The notes under the pieces are model-generated. The model searched no databases, was not told the origin of the DNA, and saw only the letters and a program-made list of their open reading frames with translations. Below, piece after piece: positions 16,282-24,514 of a stretch of DNA of 64,000 nt (position 1 is its first letter; every line of letters starts with the position of its first letter). The translations under genes and the position numbers were made by a program. Origin of the DNA: Aquidulcibacter sp. (GTDB lineage Bacteria; Pseudomonadota; Alphaproteobacteria; Caulobacterales; Aquidulcibacteraceae); NCBI GenBank assembly GCA_027532555.1, contig JAPZTJ010000004.1:124001-188000 (forward strand). Direction: 5' to 3'.

Positions 16282-17036
16282 GTCTCAAGCTTCACGAAGC
16301 CAGTGTTAGGGTGCATGGCGCACAGCTTCTCCGTGACGCCTCCTTTGAGGTGACACCTGGCAAGCTTGTCGGCCTATTGGGGCCTAATGGAGCTGGAAAA
16401 ACCACGGCCGTCCGGGCGCTTTTAGGCCTCCAGCCCTTGAGTGCTGGGTACGCCCATTTGGATGGCCAACCTTCTCATAGCCTAACGCCCAAGCAGCGCG
16501 CACTGCGCGTGTCCTACCTGCCGCAAGCGCGCAAACTGGCATGGCCGATTGCCGTTCGCGAAGCCATAAGCCTAGGCCGTTTTGCTTATGGAGGGCCGAT
16601 GGGGCGACTAGGCCCAGTCGATGCAGCGGCAGTCGAGGATGCCTTAACGCGGTGTTCCCTCAATGGATTTGAAGACCGTTCCGTCACCAGCCTATCGGGC
16701 GGGGAGTTGGCGCGTGTCCATCTGGCCCGGGCGCTTGCCAGCCAAGGTCCAGCCCTGATCGCTGACGAACCGACCGCCGCTCTAGACCCCGGCCACAGCT
16801 TTGATGTGCTCGCAACGCTAAAATCCCAAGCCAGCGCAGGGCAGGCGGTCTTAGTTGTCCTGCATGATTTGGCCCTTGCCGCGCGCTTCTGCGATGAGAT
16901 TATCCTGCTGGACCAAGGCAAGCTTGTGATCCAAGCCCCGCCGCGCGAGGCCCTAACTGCGTCGACTTTGGCCAATGTGTATCGGGTGAAAGCCTCTTGG
17001 GACCAAGACCAGCTCATGCTTTCAGGTCGAATTTAG
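16278..17036 (+). CDS. btuD: B12 ABC transporter ATPase
   Basis: A 252-residue ABC ATPase with all core motifs: Walker A GPNGAGKTT (about residues 35-43), Q-loop region LPQARKL, signature LSGGELARVHLARAL, Walker B ALIADEPTAALDPGH and H-loop LHDLALAARFCD. It powers the BtuC permease. A GGAGG site precedes ATG 16278. It is the last gene of the operon; a hairpin starts inside its stop codon. Confidence 0.93.
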   Translation: MSLKLHEASVRVHGAQLLRDASFEVTPGKLVGLLGPNGAGKTTAVRALLGLQPLSAGYAHLDGQPSHSLTPKQRALRVSYLPQARKLAWPIAVREAISLGRFAYGGPMGRLGPVDAAAVEDALTRCSLNGFEDRSVTSLSGGELARVHLARALASQGPALIADEPTAALDPGHSFDVLATLKSQASAGQAVLVVLHDLALAARFCDEIILLDQGKLVIQAPPREALTASTLANVYRVKASWDQDQLMLSGRI

Positions 17037-17056
17037 GCCTTGTTTGATAAAGGCCT
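17035..17056 (+). terminator. Hairpin after btuD
   Basis: AGGCCTT (17035-17041) pairs with AAGGCCT (17050-17056) across an eight-base loop. It lies between the btu operon and a convergent gene. There is no T-run, so it is a likely but not classical terminator. Confidence 0.5.
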
Positions 17057-17087
17057 GCCAAGGACGCAGAATCTCTTAGCAAGCAGG

Positions 17088-18035
17088 CTAGCCTGTCTCA
17101 TAAACCTTAAGCGTTGCAGCAACACCTACCGAAAAGGGCGTCGGGTCGTTCCAGAAGCGCTTGGCGAATTTGGTTGCATCAACTTGGTAGGTCCGATCCC
17201 ATTGAAACCGCATCTCGGCCATTTCCGCCATCATGGAATTAAACAGCCCTAGGAATGGCAAAAAAGCCATCGGCAAAGCGCTAAGTTTCACTGGCTTGCC
17301 CGTATAGAGGCTAGCCAATGAAAGGATTTCGCGCGGGGTTTGGATAGGTGCGCAGGGAAGGTGCCAAGCTTGGCCGAAATCCTCGTCCGGCGCGTTGAGT
17401 AGTGAGAGCACCCCGCGTCCAATATCGGGCACATAGGCAAAGTCATGCTTCTGATTGGGGTCGACGATCAGCATCGCAGATTTGCCTTTAGCCAATGCGC
17501 CAAATGCCATATCCCCTAAGTGGGATTGAGCGACCCCAGGGCCATAAAAGTCTGGCGCGCGAAGGGCTGCGACCCGCACTTTGCCCTCCCTGTGGGCAGA
17601 CATCCATAGTCGGGTGATCGCAGCCCGCACAGCTGGCTTGGCACCAAACGACGAGAGGGGGAGGGTTTCCACGAGTGGGACCTTCTGGGGGCCATACATG
17701 TACAAATTATCGACAAAGATCAGGCGCGCGCCATTCTCTTCTGCTGCGCGCAACACATGGGCCATGGCGCGAGGCCATTGGTCAGCCCAGATTGCCCGTT
17801 CATAGGCAAAGCCAATTGCTAGGACGATCTGCGCGGCCCCTGCACAGGCCGCCTGTACTGAGGCCAAGATCTGACTATCGCACGGGACGAAGAGCACGCC
17901 TTCTGGCAAAGTTTCTGGCCGATGGCGCTGCGCCACGCACACATCCCGTTCGTGGTCTGTCGCAAACAATTGCGAAACAACGGCCTGTCCGACCGGCCCA
18001 TATCCCAGCACCACAATTTTCTCACGCATCTTCAT
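17088..18035 (-). CDS. NAD-dependent epimerase/dehydratase family protein (extended SDR)
   Basis: A 315-residue Rossmann protein. It begins KIVVLGYGPVGQAVVSQL (dinucleotide loop GxGxxG at residues 11-16), continues with IVLAIGFAYERAIW and FVDNLYMYGP, and has a YxxxK-like region altered from the classical form. The middle reads RVAALRAPDFYGPGV and DFAYVPDIGRGVLSLL, typical of atypical epimerases that act on sugar- or lipid-linked substrates. The substrate is unknown. It is divergent from a LysR regulator, separated by 73 bp, so that regulator may control it. The start Met at 18035 is followed by MREK; AGGAG lies upstream. Confidence 0.8.
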   Translation of the reverse strand: MKMREKIVVLGYGPVGQAVVSQLFATDHERDVCVAQRHRPETLPEGVLFVPCDSQILASVQAACAGAAQIVLAIGFAYERAIWADQWPRAMAHVLRAAEENGARLIFVDNLYMYGPQKVPLVETLPLSSFGAKPAVRAAITRLWMSAHREGKVRVAALRAPDFYGPGVAQSHLGDMAFGALAKGKSAMLIVDPNQKHDFAYVPDIGRGVLSLLNAPDEDFGQAWHLPCAPIQTPREILSLASLYTGKPVKLSALPMAFLPFLGLFNSMMAEMAEMRFQWDRTYQVDATKFAKRFWNDPTPFSVGVAATLKVYETG

Positions 18036-18108
18036 CTCCTACGATTTCGTTGGCTAAGGGATAGTGTTGGGGATTGTATGCGTAAAATGCATGGTTTATA
18101 TCTTCATT

Positions 18109-19041
18109 ATGCACGAAGTGAATTTAAATGGTCTCGATCTTAATCTTCTTCCGCCGCTCGAGGCTTTGTTGAGGCGCAGAAATGTGACCTTGGCGGCAGC
18201 GGACACAGGCATGAGTCAGCCCGCGATGAGCCGGGCGCTGGGGCGCTTACGGACTATTTTTGATGATCCGCTCTTACTGCGCGGGGCCAAGGGCTTGGTG
18301 CTCACGCCTAAGGCTTTGGAGATATCCATTACCCTTAGGCCTGCTTTGGAACAGCTGAAGCTGGTGTTCCACGCCCCTGACTTCGACCCTAAAACCGCAC
18401 AGCGCACCATTCGCTTTGCCAGTTCGGATTTACATAATACGCTGATTTTTCCTACCCTACTGCGTAACTTATCAGACCAGGCGCCGGGATTAGACATTAG
18501 TTGCGAGCCCTATGGCCCTGACCTCATCTCGCGCATGGCGGGCGGCGATATCGACTTCGCTTTTGCGTTGGAGACCTCGCCTTTGCCAACCGGGGCCCAA
18601 AGTTTGTATCTGGCCCAAGACGAATTGGCATTAGTGATGCGGCGTAATCATCCTCTGGCAACCCACGATTGGACACTGTCAGACTATGGCGAAGTACCCC
18701 ACATTCTAATCAGACTTTTAAATGATGGGGTGAATGACTTGGATGCGCTCTTAGCGGTCCAAGGAATCAAGCGCCGCACGCTCTGGTCTACGCCGCACTT
18801 TTTGGCTGCCTTAGCCGCTGTATCGGCCACCGACGCGGTAACGACGCTCTCGCGTGCCCTTGCTACCCGATTTGCAGACCAATTTGATTTGATCCTGCAC
18901 CGGCCGCCGATCGATAATCCATCATTGGGCAACGTTTTGGTAATGGCGAAAGCCCGAGACCATGACCCCTTGATGGCTTGGGTCGCAGATCAGGTTAAAC
19001 GGGCCGCTATTGAGGTTTACGCGGTTTCAGGCAGGCGATGA
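18109..19041 (+). CDS. LysR-family transcriptional regulator
   Basis: A 310-residue regulator. The winged HTH lies at about residues 5-65 (LDLNLLPPLEALLRRRNVTL, AADTGMSQPAMSRALGRL, DDPLLLRG). An effector domain follows, with FASSDLHNTLIFP near 100 and HPLATHDW near 185. It belongs to the NodD-like, short-linker subgroup by its NLLPPLEALL start. Its position divergent from the epimerase gene is the usual arrangement for a LysR regulator and its target. ATG 18109 is preferred over the frame start at 18064, which adds a hydrophobic leader. Confidence 0.88.
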   Translation: MHEVNLNGLDLNLLPPLEALLRRRNVTLAAADTGMSQPAMSRALGRLRTIFDDPLLLRGAKGLVLTPKALEISITLRPALEQLKLVFHAPDFDPKTAQRTIRFASSDLHNTLIFPTLLRNLSDQAPGLDISCEPYGPDLISRMAGGDIDFAFALETSPLPTGAQSLYLAQDELALVMRRNHPLATHDWTLSDYGEVPHILIRLLNDGVNDLDALLAVQGIKRRTLWSTPHFLAALAAVSATDAVTTLSRALATRFADQFDLILHRPPIDNPSLGNVLVMAKARDHDPLMAWVADQVKRAAIEVYAVSGRR

Positions 19042-19044
19042 AAC

Positions 19045-19647
19045 TTAGAAGTTACGCCCAAACCGGATGCCGACATTGTCGATGCCTTGGTTCTTCGAGC
19101 CACCCAGAATGTGGCCGTGGCTTAGGTGCTCATACACCAGATAGCTTGTCCAGGACTCGCTGTGGCGATAGCCGACGGCAAAGCCTAAGCGGAATAAATC
19201 GCGTGAACCTAAGGCCAATTCCTCTGCATTGAATTTTGCCCGCCGCGCGCTGTCGGCAGGAGCATAGGGGTTATTCAGCGGATCGCCATTATGGATCACA
19301 TAGCCCAGATAAGGGTCGATGGTGATGTTCTTGCTAACGGGGAAGGTCCAATCTAGCCCAACACCGGCGAAACTGGTCTCGCCTTGAGTGTTGAGCGAAG
19401 CAACGACACCTGGTCGGGGTGAGAAGGCAAATTTCAGCCAGTCCGGGCTGTTCCACAAGACTTCGACTTGCAGGTCGGGGCCATCTTCCTTGCCCGCATT
19501 TTTGGAGACGTTTGTCTCGATATTATGGGCCATAATCGCCCCGCGAACTTCGCTAATCTGGGCCTTGGCAGGCAAAGCAGCGAAACTTGAAGCTACCGCT
19601 GCTAGGCCAACAAAAACAAAAATCTTGGGTAAATTTGAGTGTAACAT
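19045..19647 (-). CDS. PagL-like outer-membrane protein (lipid A deacylase fold)
   Basis: A 200-residue protein with a signal peptide (residues 1-29, ending LPAKA) and a beta-strand-rich body that ends in Phe. The C-terminal part reads YLVYEHLSHGHILGGSKNQG followed by IDNVGIRFGRNF, the pattern of the acyloxyacyl hydrolase/PagL family, whose catalytic His-x-Ser is present as HLS. The third catalytic acid is not clearly in register (Ile/Asp where Glu is expected), so activity is uncertain. It converges with the LysR gene with a three-base gap. ATG 19647 has GGA upstream; the earlier TTG is less likely. Confidence 0.65.
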   Translation of the reverse strand: MLHSNLPKIFVFVGLAAVASSFAALPAKAQISEVRGAIMAHNIETNVSKNAGKEDGPDLQVEVLWNSPDWLKFAFSPRPGVVASLNTQGETSFAGVGLDWTFPVSKNITIDPYLGYVIHNGDPLNNPYAPADSARRAKFNAEELALGSRDLFRLGFAVGYRHSESWTSYLVYEHLSHGHILGGSKNQGIDNVGIRFGRNF

Positions 19648-19779
19648 CCAAGCTGTCCTATGAACTTGCCTCAACTAATCCGCGAGTCCCACAAAAAGGT
19701 CAATTAGCGGTCAAAAAAGGCAATTCCGCCGGTTACGGCCTTTTGGGGTTGATGCGGCTTGAAGCGGCGGAAGCAAAGG

Positions 19780-21360
19780 CTAGGCAGCGCGGACTTCCTC
19801 CAAGAATTTACCAACGGCGCGCTTGAGGTTGTCTGCTTGCTGGCCAAGCTCTCGGGCTGCCGCAAGACTTTGTTCGGCCGCTGCCCCGGTCTCGGTTGCC
19901 CCCTGCTGCACCAAACCAATCGCTTGGCTGACTTCGTGCGTTGCTGTGGCCACACTGGAGGTTGAATGGGTAATCTCTTGAACGGCTTTCATTTGCTGTT
20001 CGACCGAAGTGGAAATCGTGCCAGAAATTTCGTTGATTTGAGAGATTGTGGCCGAAATGCCCTCAATCGCGCTCACTGCCAAGTGCGTAGCGCTTTGTAC
20101 GCCACCGATTTGAGTGCTGATTTCATCCGTCGCTTTCGCGGTCTGCTCGGCCAAGCTTTTGACTTCCGATGCCACAACGGCAAAGCCTTTGCCTGCTTCA
20201 CCCGCACGGGCTGCTTCAATGGTCGCATTGAGTGCCAGCAAGTTTGTTTGGCTGGCAATGTCAGAGATTAAATTGACAACAGCTCCAATTTTGGCCGCAG
20301 CCTCTGAGAGCGCTACCACGGTTGAATTGGTCTCTGACGCCTTCTGTTCCGCCTCGCGCGCAATGCGAGCCGCGGTTTGGACTTGATTGGCGATCTCAGA
20401 AATCGAGGCCGACATTTCTTCAGAAGCTGAAGCCACCGTTTGGACGTTTGAAGCCGATAGATCGGCAGTACGGGAGACCGATTCAGAATGAGCCGAAGTA
20501 TCCTGGGCAGTCTTGCTCAAGGTTTCTGAGGACGCTTCCAGTTCTGTTGCAGCTGATGAAACAGTGTCGACAACTTGGGCAATCGAAGCTTCAAAACTGT
20601 CGGCCAGCGCATTCATGGTGGCACGCTTGGCGGCTTCTGCCTCTTTTTCTTTGTCTTTTGAAGAGATCTCGAGACGGCGGACTTCTTGGGCATTTTGAAT
20701 AAAGACCTGCAAGGCTGCCCGCAGATGTCCAACACAATCGCGGCGATCCAGATCATCAACAATCACGTCAATGTTGCCTTTTGCGACATCATCCATCAGT
20801 GCCGTCGTCCTTGTTAATGGAGCCACAATGACATTGGAGAGCACAATAGCGAGGGCACCGCCAACCACGATGATCGCACCTATCAGCGCGAGGGCCAACG
20901 AGGTGCTTTGTTTGAGCCGTCGGCTCAGCTCAGGACCGATTGCATCCTGACGCGTCCTTGATGCGGTCAATAAGCCGGTTGCAGTGCGCGAAATGGCGAC
21001 ACCCAGCTGGTTGCGTTTCGTGGCCGCGGTTGGGTCAGTATTCGCTCGCTCCGCTTGGGCCAAATAGTCCTCGAGTTCGACAGCAACTTCGGTGAGGGCG
21101 GATTTTGCTTCCGGGTCCTCGACTAGGTTATTGGCATCCTTTAGTAACTGAGTCAGGTCGGCGCTAGAAGTTCGCAAAGAGGCCAATTCAGCCGGATCCC
21201 CAGTAAGTTCAAACTTGACGGCATGAACTCGGATCCTTTGAAAATTTTCGGCTGCCGCGCCAAGTGAAGCCGTTTGCCGAGCAATTTGACGGTAGTCAGT
21301 CGCCATTGTCTCAACCAGCATGGCCTTCCAAGCCATGGTAGCGCATGTAAGAGCGACCAC
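19780..21360 (-). CDS. Methyl-accepting chemotaxis protein, start region probably frameshifted
   Basis: At least 526 residues: a periplasmic four-helix-bundle-like sensor (about residues 20-165), a second membrane helix ([20 protein letters not shown]), a HAMP-like linker ([17 protein letters not shown]) and a signalling domain with the hairpin tip [20 protein letters not shown]. Methylation-type Gln/Glu-Ala pairs flank the tip. The given start (GTG 21360) cuts into the first membrane helix. The same frame continues upstream as [14 protein letters not shown] without a start codon until a TAG. A neighbouring frame supplies ATG 21419 (MFSTL), so a one-base indel near 21402-21407 probably separates the two. 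The true N-terminus would be at 21419. Confidence 0.85.
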   Translation of the reverse strand: MVALTCATMAWKAMLVETMATDYRQIARQTASLGAAAENFQRIRVHAVKFELTGDPAELASLRTSSADLTQLLKDANNLVEDPEAKSALTEVAVELEDYLAQAERANTDPTAATKRNQLGVAISRTATGLLTASRTRQDAIGPELSRRLKQSTSLALALIGAIIVVGGALAIVLSNVIVAPLTRTTALMDDVAKGNIDVIVDDLDRRDCVGHLRAALQVFIQNAQEVRRLEISSKDKEKEAEAAKRATMNALADSFEASIAQVVDTVSSAATELEASSETLSKTAQDTSAHSESVSRTADLSASNVQTVASASEEMSASISEIANQVQTAARIAREAEQKASETNSTVVALSEAAAKIGAVVNLISDIASQTNLLALNATIEAARAGEAGKGFAVVASEVKSLAEQTAKATDEISTQIGGVQSATHLAVSAIEGISATISQINEISGTISTSVEQQMKAVQEITHSTSSVATATHEVSQAIGLVQQGATETGAAAEQSLAAARELGQQADNLKRAVGKFLEEVRAA

Positions 21361-21631
21361 CGCGATGAGAATGCCAAATGCGATCTTGATCTTTTGGGCA
21401 ATTGGAGCGTGCTAAACATAATATTCTATCATAATTCACCTTAGGCATTACTGATTGGTAATATCCTTCAGGCCATTTCACTAAGAATTTATTTACGATA
21501 CTACCTAAGATTTTCACGTTTCTGTGAGGTCAAAAGGTATTGGCGGCAGCAATTTCCGTGATGCTGGAACCGAAAGATTGCCAACGCGATGCATCAGCTT
21601 TACGGCTTGAGCACTGATTTTGGAGGTTCCC

Positions 21632-22429
21632 ATGGCCGTAGCGAAACTGGAAAAAAGCGGGGCGATTGCCACCATCACCATCACCCGTCCCGAAGCAATG
21701 AATGCCTTGGGTCAACCCGGCGACGGCGATGTGTTTCAAGCCATTTGCGCTGACATTAATGCTGATCGTTCGATCCGTGCCACGATTCTGACAGGCGAGG
21801 GGCGGGCTTTTTCTGCCGGTGGCGATGTGAAGGCGATGAAAGAGCGGACAGGGGCCTTTGGTGGTAGCCCTGCTGAAATTCGCGAGGCTTATCGCGGTAA
21901 CATCCATAAGATCATCAAAGCCCTCTGGAACTTGGAAGTGCCATTGGTCAGCGCGGTGAATGGCCCTGCGATCGGGCTGGGCTGTGATGTGGCTTGCATG
22001 GGCGACATTCGTATGGCCGCCAGCGGAGCCAAGTTTGGTGTGACCTTCTTGAAGCTAGGCCTGATCCCGGGCGACGGCGGCGCTTGGTTGACACCGCGGA
22101 TCGTGGGCTGGAGCCGCGCATGCGAGCTTTTGTTTACCGGCGATGTGGTCGACGCGCAGACGGCGCGTGAGTTTGGTTTTGTCTCCCGCGTGGTCGAGGC
22201 CGATGTTTTGATGACTGAGGCCCGTGCAATGGCTGAAAAAATCGCGATGCAGCCGCCTCATGCGCTTCGGGTCACAAAGGCTTTGATGCGCCAAGGCCAG
22301 ACGGCGACCTTTGACACCATCATGGAATTGTCCGCTGCTTCGCAAGGGCTAATGCACCATACGGCGGACCATGAGGAAGGCGTGGATGCGATTTTAGAAA
22401 AGCGCAGCCCCACCTTTACTGGCCAATGA
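21632..22429 (+). CDS. Crotonase/enoyl-CoA hydratase family protein
   Basis: A 265-residue crotonase: FSAGGDVKAM supplies the first oxyanion-hole turn and GPAIGLGCDVACMGDIRMAA the second. The two glutamates that carry out hydration in classical hydratases (GGGCE and QPE) read Asp in GLGCD and Phe in GVTFLKLG. The protein may therefore catalyse a different crotonase reaction, such as isomerisation or hydrolysis, on an acyl-CoA. GGAGG precedes ATG 21632. It overlaps the next gene as ATGA, and lies in a group with an acyl-CoA dehydrogenase, which suggests fatty-acid or related acyl-CoA breakdown. Confidence 0.88.
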   Translation: MAVAKLEKSGAIATITITRPEAMNALGQPGDGDVFQAICADINADRSIRATILTGEGRAFSAGGDVKAMKERTGAFGGSPAEIREAYRGNIHKIIKALWNLEVPLVSAVNGPAIGLGCDVACMGDIRMAASGAKFGVTFLKLGLIPGDGGAWLTPRIVGWSRACELLFTGDVVDAQTAREFGFVSRVVEADVLMTEARAMAEKIAMQPPHALRVTKALMRQGQTATFDTIMELSAASQGLMHHTADHEEGVDAILEKRSPTFTGQ

Positions 22430-22935
22430 AGCGCTTAGCTCTCTGTCTCCTTGTGTGTGCTCTCAGCGCATGCGATCCCGGCGACAAAGATCAAAATCCG
22501 CGCGATCGTCTAGGCTCCGACGGGCCACTTTCCTGGCGATTGGTAGAGCAAAAGGCCGGGGCTGCAGCCTTCTTGTCGCGGCCGGGGGCAGCGCCTGACT
22601 TGGTTTTGTGGTGCGATGATCAACAGCTTATCACGCTGCGCGCACATGTCTTTCCAGCACCCGAGGCTCAGCCAACCTTGGAGTTGACGACGAAGGCAGG
22701 CCGCATTGCTTTCAAGGAAGTCCGTCGCCAAGGCGGCGTACGGGATGGAGACCGCAAATTGGTGGAAGGCAAGATTGGCTTGGCGGAGGCGGGTGTGGCT
22801 GAAACTATTCTAGCAGCCAGCGATTTCACCTTGACGTCGGGTGACGTTGACTATCGCGCTCAGCCGGTGGATCGTGATCAGATACTGCCTGCCTTTGTGA
22901 CTGCCTGTCGCAAAGGGGGGCCAAAAGCGCCCTAG
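22426..22935 (+). CDS. Lipoprotein of unknown function
   Basis: A 169-residue protein with a short lipoprotein signal (MKRLALCLLVCALSAC, lipobox LSAC at residue 16). The body is globular and partly beta, with WCDDQQLITLRAHVFP and a late Cys (TACRKGG). I do not recognise the family. The start overlaps the crotonase stop as ATGA, so the two genes are translationally coupled, although a lipoprotein and an acyl-CoA enzyme would act in different compartments. Confidence 0.75.
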   Translation: MKRLALCLLVCALSACDPGDKDQNPRDRLGSDGPLSWRLVEQKAGAAAFLSRPGAAPDLVLWCDDQQLITLRAHVFPAPEAQPTLELTTKAGRIAFKEVRRQGGVRDGDRKLVEGKIGLAEAGVAETILAASDFTLTSGDVDYRAQPVDRDQILPAFVTACRKGGPKAP

Positions 22936-22963
22936 AGAGCGCAGCGATAATGGGGAGAAGGCG

Positions 22964-24112
22964 ATGTCACAGGCACCAGTGGTCCATGGGTTTGTTGCGC
23001 AAGGGTTTGAGCCCGTTCGAGATGCGTTTGCGCAGAATTTAGCTAGTGGTGAGGAGCTTGGCGCGACCTTCAGCGTTGTCCAAGACGGCGAAACGATCAT
23101 CGACCTCTATGGTGGGGTGCGCGACGAAGACCGCAGCGAGCCTTTAGGGCCAGACGATCTCTTTAATGTATGGTCGACCACCAAAGGCATGGCGGCCATT
23201 AGTATCGGGATTGCAGTGGAGCGCGGTCTCTTGGACTATCGAGCCCCAGTCGCAACTTATTGGCCAGAATTCGCCGTCCATGGCAAAGAGGCGATCACGG
23301 TTGAAACCTTGCTTAGCCATGCCAGCGGCATTCAGGGGGCCGATACCCAAGCTACAACGGAAGAGCTGTTGGATATTCCAGCCTTTGCGGATCGTTTAGC
23401 AAGCCAAGCCCCTTTGTTCCCACCGGGCTCCGCCAACGCTTACAATGCAGGCGTTTTCGGCCATTGGGTCGACGCTTTGTTGCGTCGTACCGATGGTCGT
23501 TCTTTGAAGGATTTCTTCGCTGATGAAGTGGCGATACCGCTCAAGGCCGATGTGTGGATTGGGTTGCCAGAGGATCAGCAGCACCGTCGCGCACCGATTG
23601 TCGCGCCTTGGGCCTCTTCTTTGGCCACGGCACCGCCACAAACAGACCCAATCATCAAGTCGGCTATGGGCAGCCCACGCATGAGCCCACTTCAAGCCAA
23701 TCGGCCCGATTGGATCGCAGCAGGTAATGGTGCGGCCGGCGGCAGTGCGAATGCCCGCGGTATTGCCCGCGTCTATGGCGCTTTAGCGCGCGGTGGTGAG
23801 CTCGACGGCGTCCGTATTATCTCACCGGAAGGCGTGGCGCTTGCAAGTGCGCAGCGGCGCGAAGGCAAGGATAAAGTCTTGGGCGTGTGGGTGCGCTGGG
23901 CGGCTGGCTTTATTCTATCCAGTAAAGGGCTTTATGGCCCCAATGACACCAGCTTTGGTCATTCCGGCTGGGGCGGTAGTTTTGGCTTCGCCGATCCAGT
24001 CAACAAGCTGGGCGTGTCTTATGCGATGAATTTGATGGCACCCAATCTTGCGGGTGATCCACGGGGAGGCCGCTTGGTCGCGGAAACCTATCGCTGCCTT
24101 GGGTTAGGCTGA
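22964..24112 (+). CDS. Serine hydrolase, class C beta-lactamase fold (EstB-like)
   Basis: A 382-residue protein with the SxxK nucleophile motif as STTK (residues 69-72, in VWSTTKGMAA), a YxN-like motif AYNAGV near residue 155, and HSGWGG near 330 in place of KTG. This set is typical of family VIII esterases and D-aminopeptidase-like enzymes rather than true beta-lactamases. No signal peptide is seen, so it is likely cytoplasmic. GGAGAAGG precedes the ATG. It follows the lipoprotein gene by 28 bp and fits a lipid/ester metabolism group. Confidence 0.88.
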   Translation: MSQAPVVHGFVAQGFEPVRDAFAQNLASGEELGATFSVVQDGETIIDLYGGVRDEDRSEPLGPDDLFNVWSTTKGMAAISIGIAVERGLLDYRAPVATYWPEFAVHGKEAITVETLLSHASGIQGADTQATTEELLDIPAFADRLASQAPLFPPGSANAYNAGVFGHWVDALLRRTDGRSLKDFFADEVAIPLKADVWIGLPEDQQHRRAPIVAPWASSLATAPPQTDPIIKSAMGSPRMSPLQANRPDWIAAGNGAAGGSANARGIARVYGALARGGELDGVRIISPEGVALASAQRREGKDKVLGVWVRWAAGFILSSKGLYGPNDTSFGHSGWGGSFGFADPVNKLGVSYAMNLMAPNLAGDPRGGRLVAETYRCLGLG

Positions 24113-24212
24113 CGCAGCGCGGCGCACCTTTGCCCTTCCATCACGCCTCAAACGACTTATAACCAGTGCTATAGAACTAAGAAAACCAACCAGACTTAAG
24201 GGAGAAAACCAG

Positions 24213-24503
24213 ATGATCGGAATCTGCGCACAATTCACCATCCAAGCCGGCAAAAATGCTGAATTTGAAGCCTTGCTGACCGAATTTGTCACTACCGTGA
24301 AGGCAAAAGAGCCCGGTGCTACCGTCTATCAATTGTGCAAAAGCGCAAAAGCGGAGAACGACTATTTCATGCTGGAGCTTTATGCCGATCAAGCCGCTCT
24401 GGATGCCCATGGCAAGACCGAGCATATGGCAGCCTTGGTTGCCAAAATCGGTGGCTTTCTCGCGGCGCCGCCAAAACTAACCCAAGGCCCAGCCGTATTT
24501 TAG
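24213..24503 (+). CDS. Antibiotic biosynthesis monooxygenase (ABM) domain protein
   Basis: A 96-residue ferredoxin-like dimer subunit: MIGICAQFTIQAGKNAEFEA, KEPGATVYQLCKS, YFMLELYADQAALDAHGKTE and HMAALVAKIGGFLA. Proteins of this YgiN-like group act as small quinol monooxygenases or as detoxifying proteins; the substrate is unknown. GGGAG lies upstream of ATG. It is followed 11 bp later by the acyl-CoA dehydrogenase, so they are probably one transcript. Confidence 0.88.
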   Translation: MIGICAQFTIQAGKNAEFEALLTEFVTTVKAKEPGATVYQLCKSAKAENDYFMLELYADQAALDAHGKTEHMAALVAKIGGFLAAPPKLTQGPAVF

Positions 24504-24514
24504 GATAAGCCGCC

